Below are positions 23,341 through 34,038 of a stretch of DNA of 64,000 nt, in pieces (the stretch's first letter is position 1; each line of letters opens with the position of its first letter). The DNA is from Aporrectodea caliginosa (lineage: Eukaryota > Annelida > Clitellata > Crassiclitellata > Lumbricidae). The position numbers were made by a program, and so were the translations under genes. The notes below the pieces were generated by a model that ran no database searches, had not been told where the DNA came from, and saw only the letters and a program-made list of their open reading frames with translations. The stretch lies in contig JACEVL010000048.1 in NCBI GenBank assembly GCA_020284085.1, positions 659,694-723,693 of the forward strand, given 5' to 3'.

Positions 23341-23912
23341 TGACTATTTTAATTAACTGTTACGTGAATGTTCAATCAGTCAGATATCGATTAAGTTGTA
23401 ATTGGATGTTTTGTACGTATGCTTTTTTTGGATGTGATTTCTGCGGAACAATGCTCTTGTTTTCATTTTTTTTTAAATTTTATTTCTCCTAAGTTAATGT
23501 TCAGGCACTTAGGCTAATAGTAATTATTGTTTCTTGTCACAGTAGATTAAATAATTAAGCAATAAACATCTATTGTAATTTATTTATAAACAGTTGCAGC
23601 GTTTCTTTGTTGCAGGCTCTTAGCATAAAAACGAATTCTCATTGTATTTGAATCTTAGAAAGATTGTTTCTGAACGGTAATAGTAGTGAAAGTATAAGTT
23701 TGTATACTTTAAAATAATTTGCTGTGCAGTTGAGGATTCCTCCCTCTTGAACGTTGGAAATTCCAGTTGGAGCCGACTAGGTGTTTGAAATGAAATACTT
23801 CTACTGAATAGAAATTATACCACCTGATCTAACTGGCAAATTGTAAGATATTGGTAAATTTGTCTATTACAGAATTAGTAGTTTTTTTTAAATAGAAAGT
23901 GTATTGTTTCAG

Positions 23913-24101
23913 TTCACTGTCTTCCTGGTTTCACTTATCTGCCGTCGACTAAAAGTTGCTACAAGGTTGTCTATGAAAGTCATGATTGGACCTCGGCTGG
24001 TAAGAAATGTCAGGAATTAGGCCGTGGATCTCACTTGGTTGCCATTACAAGTGAAGCAGAAAACAGTGCACTGAAGAAATTTCTTGCCTCAGATCTCTCA
24101 A
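23913..24101 (+). CDS. Gene B exon 2: first half of the CTLD
   Basis: It is 189 nt with acceptor TTTCAG and donor A|GTACGT. It is open and encodes SCYKVVYESHDWTSAGKKC and HLVAITSEAENSALK. No disabling change is seen. Confidence 0.85.
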
Positions 24102-24605
24102 GTACGTCCGAACATTATTTTTCAAAATTGAGGTTTTAATGAAACTTTGTTATCATCGACTTCAAAAGAACTATTCGTATTCGAACGTGCCTGAGCATAA
24201 TTATTAAAACCTGTTCGTGTTAGAATGTGCCTGGCCCCAACAAACTTTTATAATAAATTTTGCTTCGAAACAATGATTCTGTAAAGGTATGCAGGAACAG
24301 ATAATTTTTGTGTAATGAGCTTTTTGTCTACATTTTGATATCAAGCTGACTGTTCAATGTTTTAGAGGTTTCTACACATTCTGCTTGAATTGAAATTACC
24401 GCTTAATTATCCTACACTCAGGCTATTAGTGACTACAGCACTATTGGCTCTTAAGAAATTTGCTTTGACATTATTTTGTATCTATATAGTATATAAATAT
24501 CGTTCACAGTGTATAATCTTTCAGCCAATATTTATTAGATTCTGCACTAGCCTACTTCCAGGAGAACGATAACTGCAAATGCGTATGTTTTTAAAGACAA
24601 TACAG

Positions 24606-24892
24606 GTAGCACCGCCTGCGTAGCGAAAGAATGGTCTGACCTTGGGAGTTTTTTTTGGACATGTGGTCAACGTAAGATCGTAAACAACTGTAAAAGTTCG
24701 TTCGTGTGGAAACTATCAAGTGTTGAACAGCCGCCATTCAACTACACTAATTGGCTGCCAGGTGAACCAAGCTGCAGATCCGGATCCAGCAATGAAGTCT
24801 GTACGCATCTTTGGGCCAAAAAGGACTTCGGTTGGAACGATATACCGTGCACCGTGAAGATTTGTCCAGTGTGCCAATACACACCTAAATAG
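24606..24892 (+). CDS. Gene B exon 3: calcium-site half of the CTLD
   Basis: The exon is open from acceptor TACAG to TAG, with FNYTNWLPGEPSC, FGWNDIPC and KICPVCQYTPK. The Asn of the EPN motif is Ser, which should weaken or alter sugar binding. Confidence 0.85.
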
Positions 24893-25178
24893 TTTTAAAC
24901 AGATTACGTTTTTCAAAACCTTTCTTGGTGTTATTCCATAGAAGCGATGATGAAGACAACTTATTTAAAACTCTAGAAGTGATTTTTTTAATTTAGTAAG
25001 CATTGATTTATCTCAAAATTGTGTTTGTACTGGAAAAAGTCGTTCTGAACGCAAATCGTTACAAACTGTTTATTGGAAAAGTCTTTACTCTTATTTATTC
25101 TTTAAATTTGAGCTTACCTAAGACTTCAAGGGAGTCACTTAAAAATACAGCTTGAACTATCGCTTGTATTCTGGTTGA

Positions 25179-25255
25179 AATAAAACTAAAACTAGTAAAA
25201 TGTGTACGCGTTGTCTGTGAGAACATGTCGCTTACCCTTCGATGCTGGATATTGT
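25179..25255 (+). promoter_or_regulatory. Gene B polyadenylation signal and conserved 3' block
   Basis: AATAAA at 25179-25184 is followed by TTGTCTGTGAGAACATGTCG near 25211, the same block found after the stop codons of genes A, C, D and the 17113 fragment. Confidence 0.6.
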
Positions 25256-25269
25256 ACATGAGGCAATAT

Positions 25270-26035
25270 AAACTCTAGACTCTAGACTCTTTCACTTCTA
25301 GAGTCTAGAGCCTACCCAAAGAGAGTAGGCTATGCGGATCGTTATAGTGCAATTATTTTAACGTATACATCACAACTCTTGCTGGGCTATAGTTAAGCTG
25401 ATTCGTAGTGTGTCACCCCACTTTAAACTCATTAAATAATCTTGTTTTGCCTGTCTTAGAATTAATCAATTTTTGTCAGTGTTATAAAAAGCATCAATAA
25501 ACCAGACTGTACCATTGGTTTTAATAGAAGTAATAGCTAAATTAAAATGTCGGTACTTCTAAGTTAGGCAAACGCAGTACGTGGCCTCTATTGAAATTGC
25601 AAACTTCGAAAAACTCTTTTCAAGTATGCCTTTAAATCTTTTCTTCTATGCAGTTCGCAAAGAATTATTTCACTTCTAAGTCCACATGTTAAATCGCCCT
25701 GGAGGCGTTTCTTTTATACACAACTGCTGCTTTTACCGAAAACTCTTATGAAATGAATATGGGAATATTGTCATACTGACATTAGCAGGACATGCAGAGA
25801 GAGTTCACGTGGCTACTGGTCAGAGTGGTCATCCAGTAGCACATCTAGGTCACGGTTTCAGTCAGGATATCGCGACTCAGTCGCTTAATTCGTCGATCTT
25901 AAAGAACGGCTGGAGTAGGAACATTTTTTAATTTGGATCGAATGTGTCTAATAGATAATTTTATTGTCAATCTAACTTTATATTCAATGTTCTTTCATTC
26001 CATCATTTTTAACATGTTATGTGCCAAAAACGAAG
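25270..26035. other. Spacer with a small palindrome
   Basis: Copies of TCTAGACTCTAG and their inverse form a hairpin at about 25275-25311. No gene is seen in the rest. Confidence 0.4.
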
Positions 26036-26045
26036 GTGACTCAGA

Positions 26046-26896
26046 TGGGATCAAGGGTGCATGTATGTATGCACCCTTGATCCCACTTATATGCACCCTT
26101 GATCCTATGTTTGCTCATTTGATCCTGATGCTGGTTTATCCAACAAAAAGCTGTTTTGTCATTAACAGTAATATTTTAATGTTGATTACAAAAAGAACAT
26201 AACTATATTAGATCTTATACTGCCTGAAAGACAACATCTGTACTGTCAGATAGGCTTACTCGAGATTTTGAACACCGAGATCTTCATGATCATCATGATC
26301 GTCATCATCAATGTTTTTTCCAATTTCAAAACTAAGCACAAGTATGCTTAAAACTTACATTTTGTTTGTATTTTAACTGTATTTTGTAACTTTAGCTTAA
26401 CTTTTTAACATTTAATAGAATTTAACTATAAATTTATCATATGCACCCTTGATCCCATAGGATCAAGGGTGCATATGATAAATTTATAGTTAATTTCTAG
26501 GATCAAGGGTGCATATGCACATAGGGATCAAGGGTGCAACACTGTACTATTTTTACAATATGCATAATAACTTTTTATAAACATCACCTAGAACCCTGCA
26601 AAGTTGTTTGTACTACACTGAAACAAAATATGTTCAAAGCTATATCAGCAAAATTACTCCCCTAACACAAATATCCAAAAAGTGAGGTTCGTCAAAACAG
26701 TGAAAAAATTACTTTTTACCAACAAAAACTAACTTTTCCAATAAAAATAGAACAATGGCTCAAATCCTCTCTGAGACACATTAAGTGACGTCGAATTAAA
26801 TATTTTAATAGTTTTGCTCACTGCTCGGTGATATTAAGTAAGTAAGTACGGAAAAAACCCATTAGGATCAAGGGTGCTTTAGGATCAAGGGTGCAG
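26046..26896. repeat. Cluster of nine copies of GGATCAAGGGTGC in both orientations
   Basis: The motif occurs near 26049, 26459, 26500, 26523, 26863 and 26881 (+), and near 26072, 26092 and 26440 (-). Adjacent opposed copies form hairpins. The best is 26422-26493, a palindrome with 34-bp arms around a 4-nt loop. It may be a composite foldback element; I cannot name the family. Confidence 0.75.
26422..26493. repeat. 72-nt palindrome, arms 34 bp
   Basis: The left arm runs from TTAACTATAAATTTATC to CCTTGATCC and the right arm is its exact complement, with loop CATA. It would extrude as a cruciform or fold in RNA. Confidence 0.9.
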
Positions 26897-27242
26897 ACTC
26901 TCCCCTACTCAACTGGAACCGATTGGAAGACATCCATGACTGAACTTCTGCCACGCTATCCTGCGTAAACAACAATTTGGCAAGCGCATTGGATGGGTGA
27001 CAAGCTCTCTACAATTGAATATCATCGTCGTATAATGGTGTAACCGCGCTACCAGAGCTGTGATGACATTATTCAGGTCGACCGTTAATAACAAGCATAT
27101 AGTAGAGTATCGATAACAGAGTCGCTCTGTGGTAAACCGAAAGGAGCTGGTGTCTTTCGTTTACAGCAGACGATTATCTGCAGCTGTAACTGATTAATAA
27201 AAAGCTATGATGTTCGCCAGAAGACAAAAAGATCAGTTTCAA
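26897..27242. other. Unassigned spacer
   Basis: No gene or repeat family is recognised. Confidence 0.4.
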
Positions 27243-27245
27243 CAA

Positions 27246-27486
27246 CACATGCATAAACACATGCATAAACACATGCATAAACACATGCATAAACACATGC
27301 ATAAACACATGCATAAACACATGCATAAACACATGCATAAACACATGCATAAACACATGCATAAACACATGCGTAAACACATGCATAAACACATGCATAA
27401 ACACATGCATAAACACATGCATAAACACATGCATAAACACATGCATAAACTCATGCATAAACACATGCATAAACACATGCGTAAAC
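27246..27486. repeat. 12-bp tandem repeat (about 20 units of ACACATGCATAA)
   Basis: The units are nearly identical, with only a few substitutions (ATGCGTAA, CTCATG). Because 12 is divisible by 3, long repetitive frames arise on both strands (MHKH.., MHVF..). These are artefacts of the repeat. Confidence 0.95.
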
Positions 27487-27700
27487 TCGTTGCCACTTGG
27501 ATCGGTTCAAAACGGTGGATGGATGGATAAGCACTGAAAAGGCTTAGACTATCTTCTTCACCAAGAAGTGCACTTTGATTGACCCTTTGCCAACCTTCAT
27601 TCGTCATGAATTTGTTGCCTTTCTCTGCGCATCTCTGCAATTCATAATCGCTGGCCGAAGGAGTTCTGTCAGCATTTCACAAGGAAGAAATTGTTTTAAC

Positions 27701-27960
27701 TTCGTTGAAAAAGCCGAGACTGGATCCAGAAAATGTCAGCAATTTCGGGCCAATCTTGGACCTTACATTTATATCAAAGGTCGTCGAGAAGTTCATGGTT
27801 CAGCAGATAGCGCACTATCTAGAAGTAAGTGATGATGTGTCAAAATCACAATTAGAGTTCAGGAAGGGACATTCAACGGAAACGTTTCTGCTCAAACTGA
27901 CCTAAGACTTTAGTGAAGCAATCGACTCTGGACGTATCACGGCTTGCTCTCCAAGATATT
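27701..27960 (+). pseudogene. LINE reverse transcriptase fragment (N-terminal fingers)
   Basis: The frame reads KKPRLDPENVSNFGPI, FISKVVEKFMVQQIAHYL and FRKGHSTETFLLKLT, followed by a stop and DFSEAIDSG. This block is typical of CR1/L2-like LINE reverse transcriptases. No catalytic YADD follows in place. Confidence 0.75.
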
Positions 27961-29280
27961 ATTAGGGCGACGTTAGACAAGGTCGAAGATGATAGATTGA
28001 TCAAACGTCTCATACTTGAGGCTTAATTGGAGGGCGGCACTGACAGAGCTTCTCATTTCTAGATTGATTTGGTCTAGTATAGCAGGCATTAGCTTGCAGG
28101 TCTGCCAGGTTGTATAAGTTAGCCTATATGCGATAAGATAAAATCTGGCGTCAACGGTCCTGGGGTTCTAAGGTGTCTATATTAAACACGGGAAACAGTT
28201 TAGAGTTAACGTTTAGGTATGGACTTCTTCTTCTCCTTCTTTCTTTCTCCTCCGTCAAGTATTCGCTGACGATGAGGCTCTAACAAAACTTCTCCATTTC
28301 GGCCGGACTCTTGCGAGTTCAATTGCCCTTCTTAAGTCCCATCCTCTGTCTTCTGAGGTATGGACGCATTTTTCTTATTGCGACCTGATGAGTTTCCTTG
28401 GCTAATCGATTTGCGTGACTGGAAGCCAATGCAGATGGTTCAGACAAAACAATGTAACTGCTTCTCAATCGAGGGTTACAATGGTACCGCTCGGAAGGAC
28501 AGGGGGCGGAGGGTTACTGACAAACGAAGCAGTTCGTTGTCAATGTAACTGATAGGTAGGGTCAGAGTGCTGGTTTGCAACGCGAATAGTATTGGTTCGA
28601 ATCTTCTCTGAGACCTTTTCATTTTAGAAACCTAAACATGTCCTTTACTCACAATAATAATTATTGTGAGTAAAGGACATTTACCCTGTAAATTTCGTGG
28701 AGTTCCGAATATTTTTTATAGTCATCTTTGAAAAACAAATATGTCAACATAATATGGAATTGTGCATCCGGCAGATCTTTGAAGCCATTTTCCCAAAACT
28801 CATAATTTCCGACATACCTGGTTATTGCTCTGAACCCTTCAATTGCTAATCGCCATCGGCTGATGCTTTGTCATTATAATATTATATAGAGACACTGAAT
28901 AAATAAATACATAAATGAGGCATCCTGAAGGTCAGGGGTCAGTACACGCTGAAACGGACTGCGTTCCGTCTTCTTCGCCCCTTCCACCGGGCAACTGTCC
29001 GCCCGTGTCCTCGAGCCCAGGGTACTCTGTTACATGCATTTTGAAATTCAGCCGTTTAAGCTAGTATTCGGAGTGCATGTATTAGTAACACCAGTAACGT
29101 TTGGCATTATATAACTTAGGTAATCACACATTTTTTTCAATTTCTTTCTAGTGGTATAATAATTTCAGGTATTACTATGTTGTAGCATAATAGGTCCAAA
29201 TAATTGTTGATTAGTATTGGAAATTAGTAAAACCACATTACTAAGAGAAAGTCTACATACATGCCTATATAATACATACA
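27961..29280. other. Spacer with a tRNA-like relic and a short palindrome
   Basis: A perfect hairpin with 21-bp arms lies at 28638-28680. A weak tRNA-like segment with GGTTCGAATCT is at 28540-28615. No gene is supported. Confidence 0.4.
28638..28680. repeat. Perfect 43-nt palindrome
   Basis: The arms start ATGTCCTTTACTCACAATAA, and a single base separates them from the exact inverted copy. Confidence 0.9.
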
Positions 29281-29281
29281 T

Positions 29282-29400
29282 ATACATGCATGCATGCATA
29301 CATACATACATACATACATACATACATACATACATACATACATACATACATACATACATACATACGTACATACATACATACATACATACATACATACATA
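29282..29400. repeat. CATA microsatellite
   Basis: About 30 units of CATA adjoin the SINE at 29407. The array resumes on its other side at 29637-29675, so the SINE inserted into the array. Confidence 0.95.
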
Positions 29401-29406
29401 CTGGCA

Positions 29407-29637
29407 TGGGGCGCGGTGGCGTAGGGGTATGTTCGGTGCCTTGCAGCCGGAGGGTTGCGGGTTCGAATCCACCTCAGGCCGCCGCGTAGGGACCCTGGGC
29501 AAGTCCTTCACTCGCAATTGCTCATGCGCTTCGGCGTGAAACTCCGATTCAGTGTCCGCGCTGTAGTCGGGAGCGCCTCTGAGTAGAAATCTTGAAGGGG
29601 CGCTATATAAATATCTTAAATGAATGAATGAATGAAT
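29407..29637 (+). mobile_element. tRNA-derived SINE, complete copy
   Basis: The head has box A TGGCGTAGGGG and box B GGTTCGAATCC. The body contains GACCCTGGGCAAGTCCTTCA and CATGCGCTTCGGCGTGAAAC. The 3' part AGCGCCTCTGAGTAG to GGCGCTATATAAAT matches the 3' tail of the LINEs at 32.2, 48.0 and 57.9 kb, followed by (AATG)n. Other copies lie at 33835, 51436 (-) and 52351 (-). Confidence 0.9.
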
Positions 29638-29675
29638 ACATACATACATACATACATACATACATACATACATAC
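29637..29675. repeat. CATA microsatellite, continuation
   Basis: This is the same array as 29282-29400, on the far side of the SINE. Confidence 0.9.
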
Positions 29676-29689
29676 CTACTGCAGGTGGT

Positions 29690-29835
29690 TTATCCACTTC
29701 GGTTCGATGCTTGAAAACTTTTCTGTTTCCTCGGAGTGCTCACGCTGGAAGCGCCTCTGAATATACTGCTAGAGGCGCTTTATAAATGCCAGATACAATA
29801 TAATGCAATACAATACAATACATACATACATACGC
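29690..29835 (+). mobile_element. LINE 3' end fragment
   Basis: It reads out of the end of ORF2 (a run like LKTFLF) into GGAAGCGCCTCTGA and GAGGCGCTTTATAAATGCC, followed by an AATAC tail. It is paralogous to 38585-38720. Confidence 0.65.
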
Positions 29836-30060
29836 ATACATACATACATTCATTCAAGCATGCAAACATGTCATACATACATACATACATATATTCATGC
29901 AATGCATGCATTCATATATACATACATAGTATTACATATACATGCAGACATACATACATACATACATACGTACGAATGTACGTACATACGTTTACACATA
30001 CATACCAGCACGTAAATTTAGGCCTAGATAACTAAAGTAAATATCATGCATGCATACATA
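29815..30060. repeat. AATAC and CATA microsatellites
   Basis: AATAC units are followed by several CATA runs interrupted by unique bases. The frames here are repeat artefacts. Confidence 0.85.
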
Positions 30061-31984
30061 CAAACATTAGTGTCACTCTGGTGCCTATCTCAGCTGGGTG
30101 TAGTAGTGTCCACAACGTGACGTCACAATGTCCTGCATTGAGCTGTCCTAATCCTAGGTCGACCATCATGATCTTCTTCAATCTCTCAGAGGCTTGTTCA
30201 TTGCGGCCAACGGGGTTCTTCGATGGTCTTTACCTTTTAGAGCGCGAACAATAAGCCCGAAGAAGCGTTTCAGACAGCAACAGAGACCGGTGTCATCACT
30301 GCTGTCACGATCTTGATAGTGCAATGATCGATTAGGATTAGATGAGGATCTTCTTAATCAATATGTCTTCGTGTCTGAGTTCATTAACTGAAGCCCATAA
30401 TCAGGGAGATAGATATTAATGTGCAGTGTGTATCTAGGGTTGATCAATAAACTGCATCAAACTGATCCGATATAATTATCTAACCTAGAAGTGCAGACCT
30501 AAATCAATCAATAGTCGTTTTATGAATGTAATTATCTCTCACAGAGATAATCATTTAATCGGACGGAATATAGGCCTACGTTTCGTATCGGCTTATCGCA
30601 ACGGCACAGGGGCTTGAAGTGAAAGAAGTGTATGAATTTATGACCCGTCTAAATCATTCTTCTCGCAAGCGGAGACTATCTTCAGTTAAGATTTATGTCG
30701 ATGACATTAACTTTTGCAACCCTATTGAGCAGTAGGTCTACTGATTATTCGTTATTCAGAAGAGACAATTAATTGCCGTTAGAATTAATTAGTTAAAGTT
30801 GTATTCTTCAAGCTACACTCAGGAGGAGAAAAAGAAGTACATGTAGGTTGATAAGCAGAAGACGAAGAAGAGGAAGAATGTGGTGAAAAGAAGAAAAGAG
30901 GAACTAAGAAAATAAAATACCTTGTTTCTCTTCTTCTTCTTCCGAATATGAGGCACGAAGCTATAACCATTGTGATTGAAGGGTATTTGCACAATGACCG
31001 CCCCAGGCGAGGATCAAAACTATACACACCGCGTTACAGACCGAGCATTCTTACAACTTGGGTACCGGGCACCGTATCCAACGTACACTGTGCTAGTAAT
31101 TTTTCTCATTTAAAAATAATAGCGTTGTAGATGAGGCCTTGGCGCTGCTCAAATGGGTTTTGATATTTAGCGTGGGCAGGTCTCCTTTCGGAATAAGCAG
31201 CGTATATGCTTGATCCCTGACAGAATTTGGTCCTTTCAAATTAGTTCGCCGTGGTTTCCGGTCGAAGCAATGTATCATCTTCCATGCAGACGGGTCTCTC
31301 GCCCTTGGTATCGCGATGGACGACCTTTGTAATGGACTCTGCGAAATCGATTTAGGAGACCCGAGGATGTCACGTGACCACACCCACGCCGGAGAAGTCT
31401 ATTTAAGGTTTGAACCTCCTATTTTGGCATTCGATGTCGATGTGGGGACCATGTCCTACTTGAATCGCTGGGTGAATATTTCGTAATCGTTATCGCATCG
31501 TAATCGTAAACTCAACATGTGTAAAACGCTACTCCAGGCCTAAATGCAGGGCGCAAGCTTGTACACGAGGGCTGCGTCATAATTTATCAGAGTCCAGTTG
31601 TCTTCTTACGATTTCAGTATTTGTAGCGTTTGGAAGCGGGAGCGATTCCCGATACCCTCCGAACAGTCCACTCAGCCTTCCATTCGCTAGGTGGTGTTGG
31701 TAAATGAGCAGTAAGACAGATGGTAGCCTTGCATGGCTATAATGCAGTTAAATTCGACTCCTGTAATAACTTGTAATCATCCGTTCACACTATGACCTGT
31801 AATCATACTGCGGTGTGTCAGATTGAATTAACAATAAACACGAATATAATCATGTACTTCGTGCTCGGTATGTTGATTATGGGTTTCGCTTTTATATTTT
31901 ATTATTACGCCTAGTCAACCTACTGATTAAATTTCATTTCGTCATGTTACCCATATTTAAATTACTCGTTAAGTATTTTTAAAT
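30061..31984. other. No supportable gene
   Basis: Short AAG/CTT-rich stretches (30820-30950) and a small repeat with GCAGGGCGCAAGCTT at about 31548 (also seen near 4140 and 47270, probably a LINE tail) are the only structures recognised. Confidence 0.4.
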
Positions 31985-32136
31985 AGAAGGCCGTGAGCAA
32001 GCACAGCGCCTAGGGAACCCATTCTAAAGCGTTTGACCGACGACTGAAAATGCGATTTTCTCCCTAGCAGATGTACCGGCGAAAGGGACGAGGAGCACAC
32101 CCTGCTCGGTAGAGCGGAGCGAGGGAGCGACCCAGG

Positions 32137-33264
32137 CAGTGGCGTAACGAAGGGGTTCAGCGCCCAGGGGCAAGGGTTGATGACTACACCCCCTTTTAAT
32201 CTTCTTGTTGACTTTTAATCGTTCTTCATTCATTCATTCATTCATTCAGGACATTTATATAGCACCTCTTCAAGGGAACTACTCAGAGGTGCTCCCCGAC
32301 TCCAGCACGGCCAAAAAGAACAGTTTTCAGGTTAACATAGAATAAGTCAGAGAGCGTTCTTGGAAGCAGGCGCAATTCCAAGGGCAGCCCATTCCAGACG
32401 GTCGGGCCCACCACTGAGAAAGCACGATTTTGCATTGCCAGCTGTGCGGGCAAACGGGACTATGAGCACCCCCTCCCAGAGGAGCAGAGGAGCGATTACC
32501 CTGGGTGCCCGATACGGGACTACAGAGGTCCCGCAGATAGGATGGGGCAAGGCCCAACTGACATCGCCACACCAGGGAGGCGATCCTGTACGCAATGCGC
32601 TGACGGATAGGGAGCCAGTGTAAGGTTTCCAGCATGTAGTTAGACACATGGCCGAATTTGGGTATTCGGCCAATAAGGCGCGCCCGCAGAGCGGAGCACC
32701 CGGTCGAGGCACGCCAGACGACCAGACGGTAGACCAGAGTAAAGAGAAGAGCAGATGTCAAGTCGAGCACAGACAAAGGAATGCAGTAAAGTGGTTGCAG
32801 CACTGGGTGCCAGTGAGCGTGCGACGGTGCGAAGCTGACGCAACTGGTAAAAGCAATTGCGACTAAGACTATGGAGATGAGGAGCAAGAGTAAGTTCTTG
32901 GTCCAGTAGGAGGCCAAGGTCCCGAACAGTAGTAGAGAAAGTGTAACTGGGGAATTCAGCGGCAAGGGTGTCTAAATTAAGCTTAGCAAGCTGCTGCCGG
33001 GTGCCCAGCCAAATGAATTTAGTCTTTGCCGAATTAAGGCGAAGGCGGTTTGACGACATCCACATCCCCAAAGCATCCAGTGTCCGACTCATAGCTCGGA
33101 CTGCAGAGGTGGCATTTGATGACAGACAGTGCAAGTATGCCTGAATGTCATCTGCGTAAAGCTGACCCAGGACCGCGTGCTCCGCAAGGAGTGAGGCAAG
33201 TCCAGAAGTGTCATAGTACTGTGCCCCACTGTAGGCTACCTGCCCCCCATTCGTTACGCCACTG
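32137..33264. mobile_element. hAT-like element interrupted by a LINE
   Basis: The ends CAGTGGCGTAACGAA and its inverted copy (33250-33264) are classic hAT termini. The flanks GACCCAGG and GACCCAGC match at 7 of 8 bases, as expected of an old 8-bp target duplication. Only about 150 bp is hAT sequence; the rest is the LINE at 32225-33205. Confidence 0.8.
32225..33205 (-). pseudogene. L2/CR1-type LINE, 5'-truncated (RT to 3' tail)
   Basis: Reading on the minus strand: LYADDIQAYLH (catalytic motif of reverse transcriptase), then WMSSNRLRLNSAKTKF, VRDLGLLLDQELT, FVCARLDICSSLYSGLP, LHWLPIRQRIAYR and GLAPSYLRDLCSP. The 3' tail has AGCACCTCTGAGTAG, GGTGCTATATAAATGTCC and an (ATGA)n repeat. One frame change interrupts the ORF. 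The tail matches the SINEs of this window, making this LINE family their likely partner. Confidence 0.85.
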
Positions 33265-33799
33265 GACCCAGCGCACGTGAGGTAGGACAGCAGAGCTCAC
33301 GAATATAGACTGGGGCAAGTCTCAACAGGCACCGCCATACCAAAGCGGCAATCCCGTATGCGATACGCTGCTGCAGGGGAGCCAGTGCAGCACGTCCATC
33401 ATGTAGCCAGAGACGTGTCCAGATCTGGGGGATGCGTCCAATGTGGCGTGCAGCAGAGCCGGTTTATGCACCCCAACCGCGCAGCTGGGAGGCCAAAATA
33501 GATTGGACAGCAGTAATCAATTCGGGCTGTAATGAAGGAATGAATGCGGGTGGCTGAAGCGTGCGAGCAACAGAGTGGAGCTTACGGTAACAGTCGCGAC
33601 AGAGGCAATAAATCTAATGCAAATTAATTATGAGATCAATAAAAACTTAGAACTATATGTAGGCCTATTGGAAGACACTAACATGGTCGACTTCCACCAA
33701 AAACATTAGGTGGGTAGACAAGTCTTCGTGTCCCAAGGGGGCAGAGTCACTGCAGCCCATAAATATATCAAGTAGGCCTACGCAATATAAACGTGGAGT

Positions 33800-33834
33800 A
33801 CAATACAATACAATACAACACATTACAATACAAC
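33800..33834. repeat. AATAC microsatellite
   Basis: A short AATAC array sits directly before the SINE at 33835. The same array type follows its tail at 35060-35078. Confidence 0.8.
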
Positions 33835-34038
33835 TGGGGCGCGGTGGTTTGGGGGTATGTTCGGTGCCTTGCAGCTGGAGGGTTGCGGGTTCGAATCCAC
33901 CTCAAAGTCGCCGCGTAGGGACCCTGGGCAAGTCCTTCACTCGCAATTGCTCATGCGCTTCGGCGTGAAACTCCCATTCAGCGTCTGCGCAGTAGTCAGG
34001 AGCGCCTCTGAATGGGAAATCTGGTAGGGGGCGCTATA

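Larger units (their letters stand above)
19469..24892 (+). pseudogene. Gene B: C-type lectin-like gene with a nonsense codon in exon 1
   Basis: Exons 19469-19652, 23913-24101 and 24606-24892 join in frame (660 nt, 220 codons counting the stop) with phase-1 introns, but codon 26 is TAG (19544-19546). Gene C has CAG at the aligned position, so this is a single C-to-T change. The leader MFKVAFLLFGMLVATAQG and the stalk are otherwise as in C. The CTLD keeps WND but has GEPS instead of GEPN, and WTCGQ instead of WTSGQ adds an odd cysteine. With the altered TATA box this suggests a recently silenced gene. Exons 2-3 remain open, so an unseen alternative exon 1 could rescue it, or the TAG may be an allele. 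AATAAA at 25179 follows the stop. An upstream in-frame ATG exists at 19439. Confidence 0.8.
31985..33625 (-). mobile_element. Outer LINE remnant, split by a hAT insertion
   Basis: 31985-32136 and 33265-33625 are two parts of one minus-strand L2/CR1-like LINE. They align with the C-terminal and upstream parts of the better copy at 32225-33205. A 1128-bp hAT-like element lies between them, with the target GACCCAG repeated at both junctions. Confidence 0.7.

Noticed and set aside
26046..26896. CRISPR array suggested by the repeated GGATCAAGGGTGCA motif
   Set aside because: The repeats are short, in both orientations and irregularly spaced, and the DNA is clearly animal.
27174..27640. Open frames of up to 133 codons with MHKH, MHVF and MCLC repeats
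   Set aside because: They are translations of the 12-bp tandem repeat on both strands.
32327..33134. Minus-strand frame of 212 codons as a host gene
   Set aside because: The residues are the reverse transcriptase and C-terminal blocks of a LINE, with a frame change and a LINE 3' tail.
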